DNA from: Phyllobacterium sophorae
GTDB taxonomy: Bacteria > Pseudomonadota > Alphaproteobacteria > Rhizobiales > Rhizobiaceae
Length of the DNA: 64,000 nucleotides
Assembly (NCBI RefSeq): GCF_003010965.1
Contig: NZ_PGGM01000001.1
Coordinates: 434,001 to 498,000, forward strand
Reading direction: 5' to 3'
The position numbers and the translations under genes are program-made. Of the stretch, positions 31,336 to 39,627 are shown piece after piece; position 1 is the stretch's first letter, and each line of letters starts with the position of its first letter. The notes under the pieces were generated by a model. That model saw nothing but the letters and a program-made list of their open reading frames with translations. It ran no database searches and had not been told where the DNA came from.

Positions 31336-31944
31336 ATGACTGACGACAACCATCCGGTTAAGCCCAAACGCATCAACAATCCGCAGGCCATGCGCTCGCG
31401 GATTCTCGATGTGGCTGCGGATCTGTTCCAGCGGTATGGCTACAACGCGACGAGCGTGCACGACGTTGTGCGCGGCGCGGCGGCAACCGGGGGTGCATTG
31501 CATCACCACTTCGCCACCAAGAAAGCACTTGGCCTTGCCGTCATTGCCGAAAGAGTGGCGCCTGAAGTCGATGCGACGGCAATACGGCCCATAGCCACCG
31601 CTTCCTCGGCAGCGGCGGGTATTCGCAATGTATTCAACGGCGTGGCCGATACGCTGGAGCGCAATCGCGCTGTAACGGGCTGTCCTCTCAACAATCTTGC
31701 CCTGGAACTGTCGCTGGCGGATGCGGATTTTCGCGAAGCCGTGAATGGCGTCTTCGAGCGGTGGCGGCTGGCCCTTTCGCTTCGCTTGCACTCCGACAGG
31801 CCGGAGATGGATTTATCGCGGGCCCACGATCTCGCCACGCTGATCGTCGCAAGCTATTCCGGTGCCATGGCGATGGCCAAAGCCAGCCAGAGCGCCGAGC
31901 CGCTGCGGGCATGCGCTGTGCAGCTTGAAACACTGTTGGGCTAA
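31336..31944 (+). CDS. TetR/AcrR family transcriptional regulator
   Basis: The 202-residue protein has an N-terminal TetR helix-turn-helix (RILDVAADLFQRYGYNATSV then DVVRGAAATGGALHHHFATK, residues 16-57) and a helical ligand-binding domain with a mid-protein GCPLNNLALEL motif typical of the TetR-C subgroup that responds to small toxic organics. It probably represses the divergent NIPSNAP gene and itself. Its last four bases overlap the end of the convergent LysR gene. Confidence 0.9.
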   Translation: MTDDNHPVKPKRINNPQAMRSRILDVAADLFQRYGYNATSVHDVVRGAAATGGALHHHFATKKALGLAVIAERVAPEVDATAIRPIATASSAAAGIRNVFNGVADTLERNRAVTGCPLNNLALELSLADADFREAVNGVFERWRLALSLRLHSDRPEMDLSRAHDLATLIVASYSGAMAMAKASQSAEPLRACAVQLETLLG

Positions 31945-32846
31945 GTTGCCACCCGCCCCTGAGCCTGCGCAAAAATCCCGGTGAGCCAATCGGCGAAAAC
32001 GCGCACGCGGGATGAGAGCTGGCGGTTTTGCGGGTAGAGCACCGAGACACTCATCGGCGGAGGCGGGCAATCCGGCAATATGACGCGCAGCTTGCCTTCC
32101 GCCAGCTCGGCCGCGATGCGGTAGCGCGGCACCTGGATGAAGCCAAGGCCGGCGACCGCCGAGGCCGTATAGACATCGGCGCCTGTTATCGCGACGAGTC
32201 CCGGCAGCGTCACCAGTTTCAGGCCTTCACTGGTGTTGAATTCGAGCGGGTAGGGCCGGCCGGTCGTGCTCGACACATAGTTGACCGCGAGATGTCCGGA
32301 AAAATCTTTCCAGTGCTTCGGTTCGCCGTTTCGTGCGAGATATTCGGGACTGGCGCAGGTGACCTGCTCCATCTGCGCAACCCGGCGTCCGACCATGGAT
32401 GAATCCTGCAGATCACCGGCGCGCAGCACGCAGTCTATGCCTTCACGCACGAGATCAACCAGACGGTCGCCCTCGCCAATGCTGAGTTCAAGTGCCGGAT
32501 AGCGCGCAAGGAAGGCGGGAAGTGCAGGAATGACGAAATGCCGGGCAAGGGTGCCCTGCAGGTTGACGCGCAGCAGGCCCTTCGGCGCAACATCGCGAAA
32601 CGAGCCCTCCGCCTCGTCCAGATCGGCAAGGAGCCGCAGACAGCGATTGTAATAGGCTTCGCCGTCAAGCGTCGGGTTAACCTGACGCGTCGTCCGGTCG
32701 AGTAGCCGCGCGCCCAGGCGCTCTTCCATACGCTGCATCGCATTGGTGACGGTGGCGCGGGGTATGCGCAGATCTCCGGCGGCTTTGGTGAAGCTGCGCC
32801 GCTCGACGATCCGCACAAAGATCTGCATCTCCTGAAAGCGATCCAT
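31941..32846 (-). CDS. LysR family transcriptional regulator
   Basis: The 301-residue regulator has the LysR helix-turn-helix at residues 1-60 (MDRFQEMQIFVRIVERRSFT, then RIPRATVTNAMQRMEERLGA) and a periplasmic-binding-like effector domain after residue 90. It belongs to the group often found divergent from dehydrogenases. The divergent gene 126 bases away is an SDR, and the shared interval contains a perfect 12-base palindrome. The 3' end overlaps the convergent TetR gene by four bases. Confidence 0.92.
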   Translation of the reverse strand: MDRFQEMQIFVRIVERRSFTKAAGDLRIPRATVTNAMQRMEERLGARLLDRTTRQVNPTLDGEAYYNRCLRLLADLDEAEGSFRDVAPKGLLRVNLQGTLARHFVIPALPAFLARYPALELSIGEGDRLVDLVREGIDCVLRAGDLQDSSMVGRRVAQMEQVTCASPEYLARNGEPKHWKDFSGHLAVNYVSSTTGRPYPLEFNTSEGLKLVTLPGLVAITGADVYTASAVAGLGFIQVPRYRIAAELAEGKLRVILPDCPPPPMSVSVLYPQNRQLSSRVRVFADWLTGIFAQAQGRVAT

Positions 32847-32902
32847 CGGTCAAACCCGCCTGATCGATTGTTAGCAAAAATCGAATAGTCATGCCGGGAA
32901 TT

Positions 32903-32914
32903 GGATAATTATCC
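32903..32914. promoter_or_regulatory. Perfect 12-base palindrome, candidate LysR operator
   Basis: GGATAATTATCC is perfectly self-complementary and sits between the divergent LysR and SDR starts. The flanking AATT/AATT extends the symmetry imperfectly. LysR-type regulators commonly bind such AT-rich dyads in the shared promoter. Confidence 0.4.
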
Positions 32915-32972
32915 GCAATTTTGTTTGGAGCATAGTGCGGTCATTGTCAACACGGACACGGAGTTCAGAACA

Positions 32973-33713
32973 ATGACACAGGCTCAACAGCAAGTTGCCA
33001 TCGTAACCGGCGCTGCTCGCGGCATAGGTGCCGCCATCGCACGGCGCCTTGCCTCAGACGGTTTTGCCGTCGTGATCAACTATGCCAGCAGCTCGGCGGA
33101 GGCCGACGTGCTGGCCGGAGAACTCGAGAGCGCCGGCCACAGGGCCATAGCAGTCAAGGCGGATGTATCGAGGCCGGACGATGTCCGCGCCATGATCGAA
33201 ACCGCGGAAGCCACACTCGGCAAGATCGACGTTCTCGTCAACAATGCCGGCATCATGAAGGTCATGCCGCTGGCGGAGACGAGTGACGCGGTCTTCGCAC
33301 AGACATTCGCAATCAACGTGCAGGGCACGTTCAACACATTGCGCGAAGCTGCAACGCGCATGAACAATGGCGGGCGGATCGTCAATTTCTCCACGTCGGT
33401 CGTTGGCACCAACCTGCCCGGCTATGCGATCTATGCCGGTACCAAGGCGGCGGTCGAGACCTTCACCCGCGTCTTCGCGAAGGAACTGCGCGGCCGCAAT
33501 ATCACCGTCAATGCGGTGGCTCCCGGCCCGATTGCCACGGAGCTTTTCCTCACTGGCAAGAGCGATGAGTTGATCCAGCAGTTCAGCAAGGCCGCGCCGC
33601 TCGAACGTCTCGGCCAGCCTGAAGACATCGCCAATGTCATCTCGTTCCTCGCCGGTCCGGACGGCGGCTGGGTCAACGGCCAGATCCTGCGGGCCAATGG
33701 CGGCCTCGTCTGA
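32973..33713 (+). CDS. Short-chain dehydrogenase/reductase (classical SDR)
   Basis: The 246-residue enzyme has every classical SDR element: cofactor motif TGAARGIG at residues 12-19, NNAG near 90, the catalytic Ser in NFSTSVVG, and YAGTKAA (YxxxK) near 155. The chain begins at MTQAQQQVAIVTG; 24 upstream codons lie in the LysR promoter region and are rejected. The residue after the first strand, Asn-Tyr, suggests NADPH preference. It likely forms an operon with the next SDR, 43 bases downstream, under the divergent LysR regulator. The substrate is unknown. Confidence 0.9.
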   Translation: MTQAQQQVAIVTGAARGIGAAIARRLASDGFAVVINYASSSAEADVLAGELESAGHRAIAVKADVSRPDDVRAMIETAEATLGKIDVLVNNAGIMKVMPLAETSDAVFAQTFAINVQGTFNTLREAATRMNNGGRIVNFSTSVVGTNLPGYAIYAGTKAAVETFTRVFAKELRGRNITVNAVAPGPIATELFLTGKSDELIQQFSKAAPLERLGQPEDIANVISFLAGPDGGWVNGQILRANGGLV

Positions 33714-33756
33714 AAACCCTCCTCGAACCGCAAAAGTTCAAAGAAGGAACAGGATC

Positions 33757-34656
33757 ATGAAATCAGTTGTTCTCGTTACCGGCGCCGGAACCGGCATTGG
33801 CAAGCTCACCGCCGAGGCCCTCGCTGAAGCCGGTCATGCCGTTTACGCCAGCATGCGAGACCTGGATGGCCGCAATGAGCAGCGTGCCGGCGAGATGCGC
33901 GCTTGGGCCAAGGCCAGGAATGCCGATCTCCGCCCGCTCGAACTCGACGTCCTGTCGCAAGAATCTGCGGACGCTGCAGTCGCAACCATCGTCAGCGAGC
34001 AGGGTCGTCTCGATGTCGTCATGCAGAATGCTGGCCATCTGGTCATCGGCCCGACCGAAGCCTTCACGCCGGAGGAAATCGCCAGGGTTTTCGATATCAA
34101 TGTCCTTGGTGCACAGCGGGTCAACCGGGCAGCCCTGCCGCAGTTGCGGGCGCAGGAATCCGGCCTCATGCTTTGGATCAGCAGCACGACAACCAAGGGG
34201 GGCTTTCCTCCCTTCATGGGTCCCTATGCTGCAGCAAAGGCGGCGATGGATTCGCTCGCCATTACCTTGTCCTACGAACTTGCGCGCTTCGGCATCGAGA
34301 CCTCGATAGTGGTTCCGGGTGCCTTCACCAGGGGAACATCGCATTTCCCGACAGCCGGCAAACCCGCCGACGAGGGGCGCGCCGCGGCCTATGATCGCTA
34401 TGACGGGATCATGGACCAGGTGGGCGAACGGCTGAGCGCGCTGACACCTGACGACGCGGATCCGAAGGCTGTGGCGGATGAAATTGTGCGTATCGTCGGT
34501 CTGCCAGCGGGTTCGCGCCCGGCCCGCTCGATCGTCGACTTCGTCGGCGATGGCGCCAGCGAGGTCATTGAGCTTGCCGAAGAAGTGAGGATTGATTTTG
34601 CCCGCCGCATCGGTATCGCCGATCTGCTACAGGCGAAAGTGATGCGCAAGGCGTAG
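33757..34656 (+). CDS. Short-chain dehydrogenase/reductase
   Basis: The 299-residue protein has TGAGTGIG at residues 8-15, QNAGH near 90, the catalytic Ser in WISSTTTKGG and YAAAKAAMD (YxxxK) near 155, followed by an extended C-terminal region longer than in the preceding SDR. The start is the ATG of MKSVVLVTG, with AGGAACAGGA upstream. Related long SDRs reduce ketones or retinal-like substrates; nothing fixes the substrate here. It is the second gene of the likely LysR-controlled pair and ends just before a strong hairpin. Confidence 0.9.
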   Translation: MKSVVLVTGAGTGIGKLTAEALAEAGHAVYASMRDLDGRNEQRAGEMRAWAKARNADLRPLELDVLSQESADAAVATIVSEQGRLDVVMQNAGHLVIGPTEAFTPEEIARVFDINVLGAQRVNRAALPQLRAQESGLMLWISSTTTKGGFPPFMGPYAAAKAAMDSLAITLSYELARFGIETSIVVPGAFTRGTSHFPTAGKPADEGRAAAYDRYDGIMDQVGERLSALTPDDADPKAVADEIVRIVGLPAGSRPARSIVDFVGDGASEVIELAEEVRIDFARRIGIADLLQAKVMRKA

Positions 34657-34686
34657 AGCAACAACAGAACCTGTCGTTGAAGAACA

Positions 34687-34718
34687 ATACCGGCGGCTCC
34701 TGCCTGAGCCGCCGGTAT
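34687..34718. terminator. Hairpin terminator between convergent genes
   Basis: A 13-base-pair perfect stem (ATACCGGCGGCTC / GAGCCGCCGGTAT) with a six-base loop lies between the SDR stop and the convergent DUF882 stop. The T-tract is poor on both sides, but the placement and stem strength suggest a bidirectional terminator. Confidence 0.6.
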
Positions 34719-34731
34719 CGCCATTGATTGG

Positions 34732-36687
34732 TTACATGCCGCTGGTGGGGTTGAACTTGGCGATCTGCATGAATGTGACGGCCTTGCCGCTGAATTTGTT
34801 GGCATTCGCCACCGGCAGCACCGGCTGGAATCCTGCCGTGTAGACAGTCGTCGGCGCCTTGCGCATCGAGCTGTTACGCAGGACCGCGGGTACCACAGCA
34901 GGCGCCGTCTCCGCGACCTGCTCGGAAGAAAGGGCCCGATCCGGAATTTCGGAGGCCGCCTGGATGACTTTGGGGCTCTGGCCCTGCACGACCTGACGGT
35001 GCGGCTTTGCTTTCTTCGCCGTCGTCATTACGCCGCTGTCGAGCATGGCAGCCGGATCGCCCTTGGCTTCGAGCATGGTCCGGCGCAAGGATGGCTGCGG
35101 CCCGGTCGAAGCTACCTGCACGTGCTGTTCGGGTTGTAGACGTCCTCCGGACGTTCCAGTCACGGTCGGCAGCGGTTCCGCGGCGGCGACAGCTTCGCCG
35201 TGCTCGGCATCCGACTGTGCGATGATCGCTTCCGGCGTCAGGCTCTCGTCTGGAACCGCAATGACGTCCCCGACCTCGGTTGCTGGGTCAGGTGCGGCAA
35301 CGGGGCGTTGGCTGGGGACAACCGATGCAACCATCATGTCGTTGCGCTTGGGCTTGTCGAAGGGGACGGGCACGAGCGCATTGGCCATCTCAGGCTGTGA
35401 CTGGGAAGGCGCGGTATTCGGATCGTCGACATTGGCGGCGATCAGATCGCGGATCGCACCGGCACTATCCTGCGGACGGGGAGCGGGCACGGCTACCGCC
35501 GCATCGTTCTGGGCCAGCGCATTGAGCGTGGGCGCATCAAGTGCGGATGGCGCATCCGGGGCCGGTGTCGGCGTGTAGTCAGGACGGCGCAGAGGTACGG
35601 GTATGGCGAAGGCGAGCGCTGCATTGTCTTCAGCGGTAAGCTCGACCGGGGCCTCAGGGCGTGGCGCGGTCAGGAGTTCAGGGGCATTACGCGCCGGAAG
35701 TTCGGGCGCGATCGTTTGCGGTTGCGCACGCGCTGTGGTTGGCGCTGGTGCTTGCACAGGAGCCGGTGCTGGCGCGGGCAACGCCGCTGCCGGGGCGGCC
35801 CCTTCGCCGGATTCCTCCGCTACCGGCGCAGGTCTCGCGGCAACACTGCGCGACGGCTTCGCGGCGGATGCTACAGCAACTGAGCTTTCGCTGGTATCTT
35901 CTTCTTCATCGGCGCCGCCACCAAAGAGAATACCGAAGAGTGTCTTGCCGCTGCGTCCCGAACGCGAGGACGAACTGGCGATCTGGATCGAGCCGCCACT
36001 GCGTTTGCGCGATTCGTATGCGGCGACCGCCTGCTCATAGCCAGGCAATGGCTTGCCGTCGGACGGAACGTGAATTGTCTTGCCGTCCGGGAACACGGTC
36101 AGCAATTCCCTGCGGCTCAAGCGCGGCCAGTGACGGACATTGCCGACATCGGTATGGATGAACGGCGAACCGGACCGTGGATAGTAGCCGACGCCGCCCG
36201 CCTCGAAGCGTAAAGCCGTGTTGCGAAGTGTCGCAAGTTTCACGCCCGGCAGATACCAGTCCATCGCCTTGCCGAGCATGTGCTGGCTTTTCCGGGCGAC
36301 CCCGCGCGAACGCGAACGCAGCATGGAATTCGTGGCGGGGGAACGATAGGCGGAAACGACGTGAATATAATCCCGGCCGCCAGCCTTGGTATAGACTTGC
36401 CAGACCAGATCGAACAGGCGGGGATCCATCTTGGTTGGTTCATTGCGGCGCCAATCGCGCAGGAAGCGGTTAAGCTTGTTCAAACCGTCCTGCTGGTAGC
36501 GGCCATTCCTCTTGAAGGTGATTTCAGCACGTTCGTTGGTATGAACAAAATAGAGTCTCAGTGTCCGGGTTTCGGCGAAAGCGCCGGCGGAGGAAAACAA
36601 CATCGATACAAAGATCATGAGGGGACCCAACCAGCGGGCACTTAGAAGGGAAATCCCTTTCAATCTGCCGCTCTGCGCATGACTCAT
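34732..36687 (-). CDS. DUF882 (YcbK-like, peptidase M15A) envelope protein with a long Pro/Ala-rich tail
   Basis: The 651-residue precursor has an N-terminal signal (LGPLMIFVSMLFSSAGAFAE), then a DUF882 domain at about residues 40-210 with zinc-ligand-like motifs SAYRSPATNSMLR, SQHMLGKAMDWYLPG and SPFIHTDVG. These resemble L,D- or D,D-carboxypeptidases of the M15 fold, so a murein hydrolase role in the periplasm is likely. Residues 240 to about 610 are low-complexity Pro/Ala/Glu-rich and probably disordered. A short non-repetitive end (KFSGKAVTFMQIAKFNPTSGM) follows. The first in-frame ATG is used; a TTG three codons earlier is possible. Most DUF882 proteins are much shorter. Confidence 0.85.
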   Translation of the reverse strand: MSHAQSGRLKGISLLSARWLGPLMIFVSMLFSSAGAFAETRTLRLYFVHTNERAEITFKRNGRYQQDGLNKLNRFLRDWRRNEPTKMDPRLFDLVWQVYTKAGGRDYIHVVSAYRSPATNSMLRSRSRGVARKSQHMLGKAMDWYLPGVKLATLRNTALRFEAGGVGYYPRSGSPFIHTDVGNVRHWPRLSRRELLTVFPDGKTIHVPSDGKPLPGYEQAVAAYESRKRSGGSIQIASSSSRSGRSGKTLFGILFGGGADEEEDTSESSVAVASAAKPSRSVAARPAPVAEESGEGAAPAAALPAPAPAPVQAPAPTTARAQPQTIAPELPARNAPELLTAPRPEAPVELTAEDNAALAFAIPVPLRRPDYTPTPAPDAPSALDAPTLNALAQNDAAVAVPAPRPQDSAGAIRDLIAANVDDPNTAPSQSQPEMANALVPVPFDKPKRNDMMVASVVPSQRPVAAPDPATEVGDVIAVPDESLTPEAIIAQSDAEHGEAVAAAEPLPTVTGTSGGRLQPEQHVQVASTGPQPSLRRTMLEAKGDPAAMLDSGVMTTAKKAKPHRQVVQGQSPKVIQAASEIPDRALSSEQVAETAPAVVPAVLRNSSMRKAPTTVYTAGFQPVLPVANANKFSGKAVTFMQIAKFNPTSGM

Positions 36688-36997
36688 GTTTGACAATGTC
36701 GTTCCAATCCTGACCGTTTTCCAACCCCCGAATAGCCGGACTATCCGATTTATTGGTTAATGACCACTTTATCGATGCGCAAAAGCATCAGGTTTGAATG
36801 TCAATGAATGCGTCCCCAACGACGGCAATCTACCTAAAAGGACAATTTCAAGTCGAGATTATGGCTGAAATTGCAGATAGTTGAGCAGGAAAAGCGATTT
36901 ATGAACTGTTTTTGCTGTTCTTTGCATTTTTCGACTGGATCGGGACAAGAAAATACCTCAAAGCAAACCCAAAGCAGCCTGCTCCAGGAAACGCCCG
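36688..36997. other. Divergent promoter interval
   Basis: These 310 AT-rich bases separate the DUF882 and DMT-transporter starts and must hold both promoters. I see no coding frame, hairpin terminator or clear operator in it. Confidence 0.4.
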
Positions 36998-37948
36998 ATG
37001 ACCGCCATTCCGGCAAGCATTTCGAATACCGCCGCAGCATCGGCGGCGCGTAACGGTGTGTTGCTGATGCTGCTCGGCATGCTGATGTTCGCGTTGAATG
37101 ACGTGATGGGCAAATGGCTGGTGTCGACCTATTCGGTCGGACAGGTGGTTTTCATTCGCAGTGTCGCGGCATTGATCGTGCTGGCGCCCTTCATCTGGTT
37201 CAATGGGCCGGAAAAGATCGTGCAAGTGGACCGGCCCCAGCTGCAGGCGATCCGCGTCATCCTTTCCACAGCGGAAGTCTTCGCTTTCTATTTCGCGGTC
37301 GTCTATCTGCCGCTTGCCGATGTCATGACCTACTGGCTGGCCGCCCCGATCTATGTCGCTGCGATCTCGCCGTTCTTGTTGAAGGAACCGGTTGGCTGGC
37401 GGCGCTGGAGTGCGATCGTCGCCGGTTTTGCCGGCGTCGTCATCGCCCTGGAACCGTCTTCGCAGGCTCTGACGCCGCAAGCTGTCATTTCCATCCTCGG
37501 GAGCATGGCCTTTGCTTTCATGCTCGTGCTGGGCCGGACGCTGCGCGGCACGCCGGATACGACGCTGGTGTTCTGGCAGATCGTTGGCGCCGGACTTGCC
37601 GGTCTGGTTTGGGTGGGTTTCGAATGGACGCCAGTGAGCCCGCGCGATCTTATTCTGTTGGGCCTGCTCGGGGTTGTGGCGATGCTCGCGCATGTGCTGG
37701 TCAACAGGGCGTTGAAGCTGGCGGATGCCGCGACGGTGGCGCCGCTGCAATATACGCTGCTCTTCTGGGCAATCCTGTTCGGCTGGCTGGTCTTCGGCGA
37801 CGTGCCGCGCCTGTCGATGCTGGCCGGCTCCGGCTTCATCGTCGCATCGGGTCTCTTCATCTTCTTCCGCGAACAGCAGCTGAAGCGTCAGGGCCGTATC
37901 AAAACGCCCGCAGAGACGGTCGTTGCGGGCTCAGGCGACAGCGTCTGA
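36998..37948 (+). CDS. DMT family transporter (two EamA domains)
   Basis: The 316-residue inner-membrane protein has about ten helices arranged as two EamA repeats (residues 20-150 and 165-295). Family features include the early helix with FALNDVMGKWLVSTYS and the mid-protein LPLADVMTYWLAAPIYVA. It starts at ATG with AGGAAA upstream. EamA transporters export or import small metabolites; the substrate is unknown. It converges with the SRPBCC-ArsR pair, 18 bases apart, without an obvious terminator. Confidence 0.9.
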   Translation: MTAIPASISNTAAASAARNGVLLMLLGMLMFALNDVMGKWLVSTYSVGQVVFIRSVAALIVLAPFIWFNGPEKIVQVDRPQLQAIRVILSTAEVFAFYFAVVYLPLADVMTYWLAAPIYVAAISPFLLKEPVGWRRWSAIVAGFAGVVIALEPSSQALTPQAVISILGSMAFAFMLVLGRTLRGTPDTTLVFWQIVGAGLAGLVWVGFEWTPVSPRDLILLGLLGVVAMLAHVLVNRALKLADAATVAPLQYTLLFWAILFGWLVFGDVPRLSMLAGSGFIVASGLFIFFREQQLKRQGRIKTPAETVVAGSGDSV

Positions 37949-37966
37949 ACCCCGCAGCGCATCTGC

Positions 37967-38440
37967 TCAGGCGTTGACCGGCGCGCCGGTCAGGGATGCA
38001 CCCAGTGCGTCGAGCAGGTCTTCTGTCCCTCTCCTGCGCTGTGAGGGATCGTCGAATTCGTCGAGATAGGCGCCTTGCTCGGTGAGTTTGAACCTTGTGC
38101 CGCTGCCTTCCGGCGTCAGCTCGATCGTTGCCAGCGAAACGGAGATCCGCTTGTCGCCAATATGCATGTCGTAGCTGTAGACGATACGTTCGTTCTCGAT
38201 AATGTCTTGATAGATCGCGTCAAACCGGTGGCTTGGGCCTTCGGCCGGCGCGACGCTGTTGGTCTCGCGTCCGCCGACGCGAAAATCCATCTCATGATGG
38301 TTGGTTCCCCATTCCGGAGGTCCAACGAACCATTTTTCCTTGGCCTGCTTGTCGCTCAACGCAAAGAAGACCCGCGCAGGTGCCGCCGGATAGCTGCGTT
38401 CGATGACGAACGTGTCGTGCACAACAGATCTTTTGGTCAT
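37967..38440 (-). CDS. SRPBCC/AHSA1 domain protein
   Basis: The 157-residue soluble protein has the Aha1-like START fold pattern: VIERSYPAAPARVFFALSD near residue 12-30, KEKWFVGPPEW, DFRVGGRE, and a C-terminal helix with RRGTEDLLDALG. The function of this family as stand-alone proteins is poorly defined; small hydrophobic ligand binding is typical. It starts four bases after the stop of the ArsR-type regulator on the same strand, the common ArsR-SRPBCC pair. A longer frame upstream lies inside arsR and is rejected. Confidence 0.88.
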   Translation of the reverse strand: MTKRSVVHDTFVIERSYPAAPARVFFALSDKQAKEKWFVGPPEWGTNHHEMDFRVGGRETNSVAPAEGPSHRFDAIYQDIIENERIVYSYDMHIGDKRISVSLATIELTPEGSGTRFKLTEQGAYLDEFDDPSQRRRGTEDLLDALGASLTGAPVNA

Positions 38441-38444
38441 TGGT

Positions 38445-38777
38445 CTACCCTTTTTTCTGTTCGGCGAGAAAGTCGCCCAGCCTGTCAAGGCGCAGCTCCC
38501 AATTCTTCCGCCGGTCCATGATCCAATCCTCGGCCGTTTGCAACGCTGCCCAATCGATATGGCAGGTACGCACACGTCCGACCTTCTCCGATCGCACAAG
38601 GCCGCTCGCTTCCAGAACCTGCAGATGCTGCACCACCGCCGGAAGGGACATGGTCAGCGGCTTGGCAAGTTCACTGACCGAAGCCGGTCCGCGACTCAAC
38701 CTTTCCACCATGGTCCGCCGTGAAGGATCCGCGAGGGCCTGGAACATCAGATCAAGTGGAGTTTGTTGGTTAAGCAT
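38445..38777 (-). CDS. ArsR family transcriptional regulator
   Basis: The 110-residue protein has a winged helix-turn-helix spanning most of its length (ALADPSRRTMVERLSRGPAS, then ELAKPLTMSLPAVVQHLQVL and VRSEKVGRVRTCHID). It lacks the CxCx metal motif of metal-sensing ArsR proteins, fitting the non-metal group that controls SRPBCC genes. It forms a two-gene operon with the SRPBCC gene. A palindrome lies just upstream of its start, consistent with autorepression. Confidence 0.9.
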   Translation of the reverse strand: MLNQQTPLDLMFQALADPSRRTMVERLSRGPASVSELAKPLTMSLPAVVQHLQVLEASGLVRSEKVGRVRTCHIDWAALQTAEDWIMDRRKNWELRLDRLGDFLAEQKKG

Positions 38778-38778
38778 G

Positions 38779-38788
38779 TACTTAAGTA
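38779..38788. promoter_or_regulatory. Palindrome upstream of arsR-type gene
   Basis: The 10-base sequence TACTTAAGTA is perfectly self-complementary and lies directly before the start codon, in the expected promoter/leader region. ArsR-type repressors bind AT-rich dyads of this kind, so it is a candidate autoregulatory operator. Confidence 0.4.
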
Positions 38789-38839
38789 TATTTATCCGAG
38801 GGAATTGTCAATCGCCTTGGCACCGTGTGCCACCAGCGC

Positions 38840-39034
38840 CTAAACCGCTTCGTGCCGGGTGTGTGCAAGCGCGGCCTCGAAGTGGCTGACAGCCTTCTCG
38901 AATTTATCGCGGCAGCCGGGATTGCAGAAGCCGACGACTGCGCCGTTGTAGAGGGTGAGGCTATCCTCCCTGATGGGGTCGCCTGACCACGGACACGTGG
39001 TGTTGACCGCATCGCTTAGCTTGAGTTCAGACAT
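38840..39034 (-). CDS. Small YHS/TRASH-like metal-binding protein
   Basis: The 64-residue protein has CPWSGDPI near residues 14-21 and FCNPGCRDKFEKAVSHFE near residues 36-53. That is the Cys-x(n)-Cys-x3-Cys spacing of YHS/TRASH-type zinc or copper binding domains. The Shine-Dalgarno AAGGAGGA is excellent. Homologues in databases are often mislabelled glutathione S-transferase, but no GST fold could fit this length. It follows the OsmC gene by 25 bases on the same strand, so the two probably form an operon. Confidence 0.75.
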   Translation of the reverse strand: MSELKLSDAVNTTCPWSGDPIREDSLTLYNGAVVGFCNPGCRDKFEKAVSHFEAALAHTRHEAV

Positions 39035-39059
39035 TTCGTTTCCTCCTTATCCGGTTGGT

Positions 39060-39530
39060 TCAAACCGCCTCCACCGTGATTTCAGTAAGAACGGAATTGG
39101 CGATGAAACACTGTTCATGCGCGTCATGGTGCATGTGTTCTTCGGTCATGCGATCGGGCGCAGCGCCGGCATAGGTCACTTGCGGTTTCAGGGTTACCCG
39201 GCTGACATAGAGTTTGCCGCTGTCATTCTTGGCCAGTTCGCCTTCGGCCGCGTCCCGGTATTCGTCGATCACAAAACCTTTCTTCGCCGCACCGGACAGA
39301 AAGAACAGCATATGGCAGCTTGAGATCGAAGCGACGTAGGCCTCTTCCGGATCGACATTCTCCGGGGTGGAAAATGGCACGCGGACAATATGCGGGGAAG
39401 AGGAGGCCGGTACTTCGGCACCGCCGTCGAACTGCCAGATATGCGCGCGGCTGTATTTGTTGTCGATGAAGGCTGTGCCTTCCGGCCGCGTCCACAGGAC
39501 CGTCGCTCCGAATGTCGTCATGTTGCTCAT
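39060..39530 (-). CDS. OsmC family peroxiredoxin-like protein
   Basis: The 156-residue cytoplasmic protein belongs to the OsmC/Ohr fold. The two conserved cysteines are visible: SISSCHMLFFLS near residue 70-81 and AHEQCFIANS near residue 136-145. These reduce organic hydroperoxides in characterised members. The Cys motifs and the long N-terminal strand region fit a general OsmC-like subgroup rather than Ohr. It leads a pair with the small YHS-like gene and is divergent from the SDR at 39628. Start at the first ATG; one three codons later is possible. Confidence 0.88.
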   Translation of the reverse strand: MSNMTTFGATVLWTRPEGTAFIDNKYSRAHIWQFDGGAEVPASSSPHIVRVPFSTPENVDPEEAYVASISSCHMLFFLSGAAKKGFVIDEYRDAAEGELAKNDSGKLYVSRVTLKPQVTYAGAAPDRMTEEHMHHDAHEQCFIANSVLTEITVEAV

Positions 39531-39627
39531 TCCCGACTCTATTGTGCTGATTTGATCAACCGGAGCTTGTCAAAGCGTAGTGGAATTGTCGATAACAGAG
39601 CTCGACAAAAGAATCGGCGAGGACATC

